Assembly: GCF_001673365.1 (NCBI RefSeq)
Contig: NZ_LZLS01000212.1
Coordinates: 1 to 40,221 of the forward strand
Origin: Mycobacterium asiaticum
GTDB taxonomy: Bacteria; Actinomycetota; Actinomycetes; Mycobacteriales; Mycobacteriaceae
Reading direction: 5' to 3'
DNA: 40,221 nucleotides
Both the position numbers and the translations under genes were made by a program. Under the pieces are notes generated by a model. That model had not been told where the DNA came from. It worked only from the letters and a program-made list of their open reading frames with translations, and searched no databases. Of the stretch, positions 36,768-40,221 are shown piece by piece. How positions within the stretch are numbered: the first letter of the stretch is position 1; each line of letters begins with the position of its first letter.

Positions 36768-36950
36768 TCAGTCGGCCCCCCATGGATGGGCCGGGTCCCA
36801 GCTCTCCCGCCAATTGGGCGTTGCTGACGCCGCCGAAAATTCATAGGATGCATTTGCTCAACAACAAGCTACGGTGCACATATCCATCACGTGGAGCGAT
36901 GGCGATCAGACACTGGCCGAGTCTGTCGGGGACCTAGTCGGAGGTGTCGT

Positions 36951-37847
36951 ATGTCGTTTGTTAGAACGGTGCCTGAGTTCCTGGGGACCGCAGCCCACAA
37001 GCTGGCCGGAATTGGTTCGACCATCAGTGCGTCCAACACCACCGCAGCAGCGCCCACCATCGCCGTATCCGCCGCCGCCGGAGACCAGGTATCGGCTGCG
37101 GTAGCGGCATTTTTCTCCGGACATGCCCGCAGCTACCAGACGCTGGGTGCGCAGGTGGCGCAATTTCATGCGCAGTTCGTGCAGGCACTGAGCACCAACG
37201 CGAACGCTTACGCGACCGCGGAAGCCGCCAACGCCACCCCCATGCAGCACCTGACCAGCGCCGCCGACAACGTGCCCGTCAAGACAGCCACCGCTGTCGT
37301 CGGGACCAGCGACAGCCCAATTTCGCAGGACAGCCCACCGGCTGCACGGGCGGCAGTTCCCTTGGTCCAGCGGCCTGCCACCGTGCGAGCCGTTGCGATG
37401 CCCGCCACTGGGATGTCTGAACGAAGCGGTGGCGGCTCAGCGGCCGAGGCCACCGCGGCAGGCGCCAATGGCGCGGCCGGCGGCCTGTGGATGCGCCCCA
37501 CCGCGGTGCTGGGCGCCAACGGTTCGGGCCGTGTCCTGCCCGCCAGCGGATCCGGCGGTCTGCTTTCCCGGCTGGTCGGCACCGACGGCAACCGAGGCAG
37601 CACCGGCGTGACCGGGCGTGTCAGCGGCGGGGTGGGTGTCGGCGTGATGCTGTTTCCGGCAGCCGGAGACCTCCGCGCCGGAGCCGACGCTCTGGTCTCC
37701 AAGCCCAGTCATGGCGGGTCCGGTGGCAGCGCGGAGCGTTCCGGCCTGCGGGGTGCCGGGTGGCACGGCGGCGCAGCGCACGGCGGCGCATCCGGCGGTA
37801 CGGCGCAGCCCATCGCCGCACCACCGGCAGTGAAATCCCCGTCCTAG
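36951..37847 (+). CDS. PE family protein with long Ala/Gly-rich C-terminal region (PE33 position)
   Basis: 298 residues. The PE domain (about 1-95) starts MSFVRTVPEFLGTAAHKLAGIGSTISASNTTAAAPT and has the YxxxE signal (YATAE). The remaining 200 residues are low-complexity Ala/Gly/Ser/Thr/Pro, not PGRS repeats, ending in Gly/His/Ala-rich sequence and KSPS. GGAGG lies 6 bp before ATG 36951. The H37Rv gene at this place (PE33, Rv3650) is only about a PE domain long by my recollection, so the tail is a lineage difference. Probably ESX-exported. Confidence 0.85.
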   Translation: MSFVRTVPEFLGTAAHKLAGIGSTISASNTTAAAPTIAVSAAAGDQVSAAVAAFFSGHARSYQTLGAQVAQFHAQFVQALSTNANAYATAEAANATPMQHLTSAADNVPVKTATAVVGTSDSPISQDSPPAARAAVPLVQRPATVRAVAMPATGMSERSGGGSAAEATAAGANGAAGGLWMRPTAVLGANGSGRVLPASGSGGLLSRLVGTDGNRGSTGVTGRVSGGVGVGVMLFPAAGDLRAGADALVSKPSHGGSGGSAERSGLRGAGWHGGAAHGGASGGTAQPIAAPPAVKSPS

Positions 37848-38113
37848 CCGCGCCGGCTCATTCACCGAATTCCAACTGACGCAACACATTTCGAAATTCT
37901 TCTCGCCAATAGCAGCTGGGGTGGCATTGAACTTGATCTCGCATTCGCGAATACCCTTGGCAGTGGCGCGAATTGCAGACCGCCGGCGGCGTGTAAGCCA
38001 GCGCTTCCCTGCTGGAAAAGAGGAAGATCGACAGAATATCGATCACTAGAGCGTTTGCGAATCCGATGGACGGCGACCGACCCCTCGACGGTCGACCTCC
38101 ACGGATCTGCTTT

Positions 38114-38143
38114 GTGCGGTCGGACAACACAATCCGGTCGCAC
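38114..38143 (+). ncRNA. Candidate structured RNA hairpin
   Basis: GTGCGGTCGGA (38114-38124) can pair along its full length with TCCGGTCGCAC (38133-38143) around an 8-nt loop, using two G-U wobbles when read from the plus strand. On the minus strand the wobbles become C-A mismatches, so a plus-strand transcript is favoured. A smaller stem lies 20 bp upstream. Could be a small RNA, a leader structure or a terminator of the PE transcript. Confidence 0.3.
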
Positions 38144-38334
38144 TGTCTAAACGCGAGTGCAGCAGCAAACGTACCTGGGTTCGTCCGTCAAATGCAACAC
38201 ACATGTGGGTCATTTCACGAAGAAATTACAAGCCGAATCCGTCCGAGAGTATGACAAATGGCTGGTCAGGATACCGAGGAAGGTTGCTCGGGAATAAATA
38301 CCTACTAGCCCACTTAACTAAATGTGGGAAACAG

Positions 38335-38383
38335 CAGGCGCGTGCGCCAACGCTTCGGGGAGACAAAGGATTTGACGCGCCTG
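38335..38383. repeat. Inverted repeat CAGGCGCGT-N31-ACGCGCCTG
   Basis: Perfect 9-bp arms (38335-38343 and 38375-38383), ending 48 bp upstream of the -10 of the Rv3651-like gene. The place suits an operator bound by a dimeric factor. Confidence 0.45.
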
Positions 38384-38431
38384 TCAACTATGCGATGTAC
38401 CCGCCGATGCAACGAACTGACACGCGATCAG

Positions 38432-38443
38432 TAAGCTGCGCCT
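38432..38443 (+). promoter_or_regulatory. Leaderless promoter of the Rv3651-like gene: TAAGCT-N6-ATG
   Basis: TAAGCT (38432-38437), six bases, then ATG 38444, with no ribosome-binding site. Exact leaderless spacing. Confidence 0.65.
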
Positions 38444-39481
38444 ATGGGCCACGACTGGCTGCTCGTGGAGACGTTGGGTGATGAACCCGCCGTCGTAGCG
38501 CAGGGACGGCAGCTCAAGAACCTCGTCCCTATCACCACCTTTCTGCGCCGCAGTCCATACCTGGCGGCAGTCAAGACAGCAATCACCGAATCAGTGCAGA
38601 CCGGTCAGTCCTTGACGAGCATCACGCCCAAGAGCGACCGGGTGATCCGCACCGAGCCGGTGATGATGTCCGACGGCCGCATGCACGGCGTGCACGTGTG
38701 GAGCGGACCGATCGACGAGGAGCCGCCCGAGCGGCCAACCCCAGGTCCGCTCAAGTGGGATCTGACTTGCGGCGTGGCCACCGACACCCCGGAATCGCTC
38801 ACCAACAGCGGCAAGAACCCCGAAGTTGAAGTCACCTACGGCAGAGCCTTCGCCGAGGATCTGCCGTCGCGCGAGCTCAACCCGAATGAGACCAAGGTCC
38901 TGGCCATGGCAGTCAGAGCCGAGTCAGGCCAAACGCTTTGCAGCACATGGGATCTGACTGATTGGCAAGGAAACCAGATTCGGATCGGCTTCGTCGCCCG
39001 CAGCGCGCTGGAACCGGGACCTGACGGCCGCGACCACCTGGTGGCACGCGCGATGAACTGGCGTGCCGAGCGCAAAGGTCCGGCGGTCGCCGTCGACGAC
39101 CTGGCGCAGCGGATACTCAACGGGCTGGCGCAAGTCGGTGTGCACCGTGCGCTGGTCGACCTCAAGACCTGGACCCTGCTGAAGTGGCTGGACGAGCCGT
39201 GCTCGTTCTATGACTGGCGTGGCGGCGAAGGCAAGCCGCGTGTGCATCCTGACGACGAGCACGCGGTTGTCTCGATGACCGAAGAATTCACCGACGGGGC
39301 CACGAGCCGAGTGCTGCGGCTACCGGGGCATGACTCCGATTGGGTGCCGGTGCACGTCACCGTCAACCGGGTGGAACTCGAGCCGGAGACCTTCGCTGGG
39401 CTGATCTCACTGCGTTTGCCCACCAGCGACGAGGTCGATGACGCGGGACTGACGAAGTCCGCTGGCGACACAACCGGATAA
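38444..39481 (+). CDS. Triple sensor-domain protein (Rv3651 type)
   Basis: 345 residues, the same length I recall for H37Rv Rv3651, whose structure was described as three sensor domains in a row (PAS, GAF, PAS) with no output domain. N-terminus MGHDWLLVETLGDEPAVVAQGRQLKNLVPI; the middle domain covers about 120-220; the C-terminal PAS-like part has WLDEPCSFYDWRGGEGKPRVHPDDE. No kinase, cyclase or DNA-binding motif is seen. No membrane segment, so probably a cytoplasmic sensor that works through a partner protein. The ligand is unknown. Confidence 0.87.
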   Translation: MGHDWLLVETLGDEPAVVAQGRQLKNLVPITTFLRRSPYLAAVKTAITESVQTGQSLTSITPKSDRVIRTEPVMMSDGRMHGVHVWSGPIDEEPPERPTPGPLKWDLTCGVATDTPESLTNSGKNPEVEVTYGRAFAEDLPSRELNPNETKVLAMAVRAESGQTLCSTWDLTDWQGNQIRIGFVARSALEPGPDGRDHLVARAMNWRAERKGPAVAVDDLAQRILNGLAQVGVHRALVDLKTWTLLKWLDEPCSFYDWRGGEGKPRVHPDDEHAVVSMTEEFTDGATSRVLRLPGHDSDWVPVHVTVNRVELEPETFAGLISLRLPTSDEVDDAGLTKSAGDTTG

Positions 39482-39525
39482 CCGACGTTCGGCAGAATTC
39501 GAACGTTGCGGCCCCGGCACCGCGA

Positions 39526-39537
39526 TAGGGTTGGCAC
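39526..39537 (+). promoter_or_regulatory. Leaderless promoter of the terminal PE_PGRS: TAGGGT-N6-GTG
   Basis: TAGGGT (39526-39531), TGGCAC, then GTG 39538. A related CGATAGGTTG stretch precedes the other PE_PGRS start at 24943, with a shorter spacer (4 bp). Confidence 0.6.
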
Positions 39538-40221
39538 GTGTCGTGGCTGATCGCGGCGCCGGACATGCTGGCGGCAACGGCCGCGGACCTGGCGGGTATC
39601 AACTCAAAGCTGAACGCGGCCAACGCCGCCGCGGCAGCCTCGACGACCACGCTGCTCGCCGCCGGCGCCGATGAGGTGTCGGCCGCGGTCGCGGCCCTGT
39701 TCGGCGCGGACGGGCAGGCCTACCAAACGCTCAGCAGTCAGTTGGCAGGTTGGCACAACGGCTTCGTCGGTGCATTGGCGGCCGCGGCGAACGGTTATGC
39801 CGGCGCCGAAGCCGACGCCGCCCAGAGCCTGCTCAACGCCATCAACGCGCCGGCCCAGACAGTGTTCGGGCGCCCGCTGATCGGCAACGGCACCAACGGC
39901 GCACCCGGGACAGGACGCCCCGGGGGGCCGGGCGGCATCTTGATCGGAAACGGAGGGGCCGGCGGATCAGGCGGCCCCGGCCAAAACGGCGGCAATGGCG
40001 GGGCCGCTGGGCTCTTGGGCGCCGGCGGAGCAGGTGGTGTCGGCGGATTCGCCCTCCCGGGTGGCCCCGGCGGCAATGGCGGATCGGGCGGAGCCGGGTG
40101 GCTTTTCGGCAAGGGCGGCAACGGCGGCACCGGGGGTGGTTCGTTGACCGGCAACGGCGGCACCGGCGGTGGTTCGTTGACCGGCAACGGCGGCACCGAC
40201 TCCGGCCAAGCCTGCTTGTGA
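39538..40221 (+). CDS. Short PE_PGRS protein ending at the window edge (PE_PGRS60/61 position)
   Basis: 227 residues: PE domain (1-95; MSWLIAAPDMLAATAADLAGINSKLNAANAAAA) with YAGAE, the linker GRPLIGNGTNGAPG, then about 110 residues of PGRS. Near the end an 11-residue unit (GGGSLTGNGGT) is repeated twice. The last residues, TDSGQACL and stop, are unlike PGRS and include a Cys and Leu that are rare in such repeats. The stop may be genuine, a frameshift, or an assembly edge; the last base of the window is the last base of the stop. H37Rv has a split PE_PGRS60/61 here. Confidence 0.85.
   Translation: MSWLIAAPDMLAATAADLAGINSKLNAANAAAAASTTTLLAAGADEVSAAVAALFGADGQAYQTLSSQLAGWHNGFVGALAAAANGYAGAEADAAQSLLNAINAPAQTVFGRPLIGNGTNGAPGTGRPGGPGGILIGNGGAGGSGGPGQNGGNGGAAGLLGAGGAGGVGGFALPGGPGGNGGSGGAGWLFGKGGNGGTGGGSLTGNGGTGGGSLTGNGGTDSGQACL
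40132..40197. repeat. Tandem 33-bp repeat in the PE_PGRS gene, two copies
   Basis: Copies at 40132-40164 and 40165-40197 differ by one base (GGG versus GGC in the first codon) and each encodes GGGSLTGNGGT. In frame, so a slippage or recombination duplication that keeps the frame. Confidence 0.85.

Larger units (their letters stand above)
37848..38431. other. Gene-free, AT-richer region with several dyads
   Basis: Nearly 600 bp between the PE gene and the leaderless Rv3651-like gene. No frame here has a good start, codon bias or family match. It contains a hairpin with two G-U pairs (38114-38143), a small stem CGACCG/CGGTCG (38074-38094), CCCAC/GTGGG (38309-38328) and a 9-bp inverted repeat (38335-38383). 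A minus-strand frame (37858-38130) with four Cys is noted but not called. Confidence 0.5.

Noticed and set aside
37858..38130. Minus-strand 90-codon frame with four Cys (C-x4-C-x12-C-x3-C) followed by WREEF
   Set aside because: It looks slightly like a small zinc-binding protein, but the N-terminal half is nondescript, there is no clear ribosome-binding site, codon bias is weak and an overlapping frame is equally open. Would be worth a homology search; a match in other species would revive it.

Overview
The window is chromosomal DNA of a Mycobacterium, most likely a slow-growing non-tuberculous species. The evidence is strong GC bias at third codon positions, PE, PPE, PE_PGRS and ESX (WxG100) genes, frequent GTG/TTG starts, and a gene order that follows the M. 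tuberculosis H37Rv stretch Rv3604c to about Rv3653 almost gene for gene. H37Rv comparisons are from memory, not from a search.

Layout. 1-6373 (minus strand) is a tightly packed operon: ftsH, the dihydropteroate/GTP-cyclohydrolase folate genes folE-folP-folB-folK, a DUF3180 membrane protein, and a coiled-coil membrane protein cut by the left edge. 6558-10217 holds a VOC-fold gene and an overlapping three-gene operon (epoxide hydrolase ephA, a luciferase-like monooxygenase, a zinc alcohol dehydrogenase). The espACD genes that H37Rv carries between ftsH and ephA are absent. 10218-13778 holds two tandem PE/PPE-SVP pairs on the minus strand. Each is preceded by the same promoter layout: a PhoP-box-like direct repeat, then exactly 26 bp, then TAAYGT. 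14406-18389 (minus) is hpt-tilS-metalloprotease-dacB, with 4-22 bp overlaps. ppa follows on the plus strand.

19190-24940 starts with an ESX-5-type EsxW/EsxV-like pair. Next come the genes tied to the galactosamine decoration of arabinogalactan: a MOP-like membrane protein, polyprenyl-phosphate glycosyltransferase PpgS, its small membrane partner, GalE, and a large GT-C-like membrane protein. A PE_PGRS gene starts two bases after the GT-C stop. 26506-34086 contains a RibD/DHFR-like protein, tRNA-Thr(CGT), holB, a membrane adenylate cyclase, topA, an Rv3647c homologue and cspA. 34383-40221 contains an MrfA/YprA-type helicase, a PE protein with a long C-terminal tail, a 600-bp region of dyads without a gene, an Rv3651-type triple-sensor protein, and a short PE_PGRS that stops at the right edge.

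Two regulatory patterns stand out. The first is the shared, duplicated PhoP-like promoter of the PE/PPE pairs. The second is a set of likely leaderless genes with TANNNT placed 6 (sometimes 5-8) bases before the start codon: ppa, adenylate cyclase, galE, the Rv3651 homologue and the last PE_PGRS have exactly 6. The most system-like content is the cell-wall galactosamine module, which sits immediately behind a type VII substrate pair.
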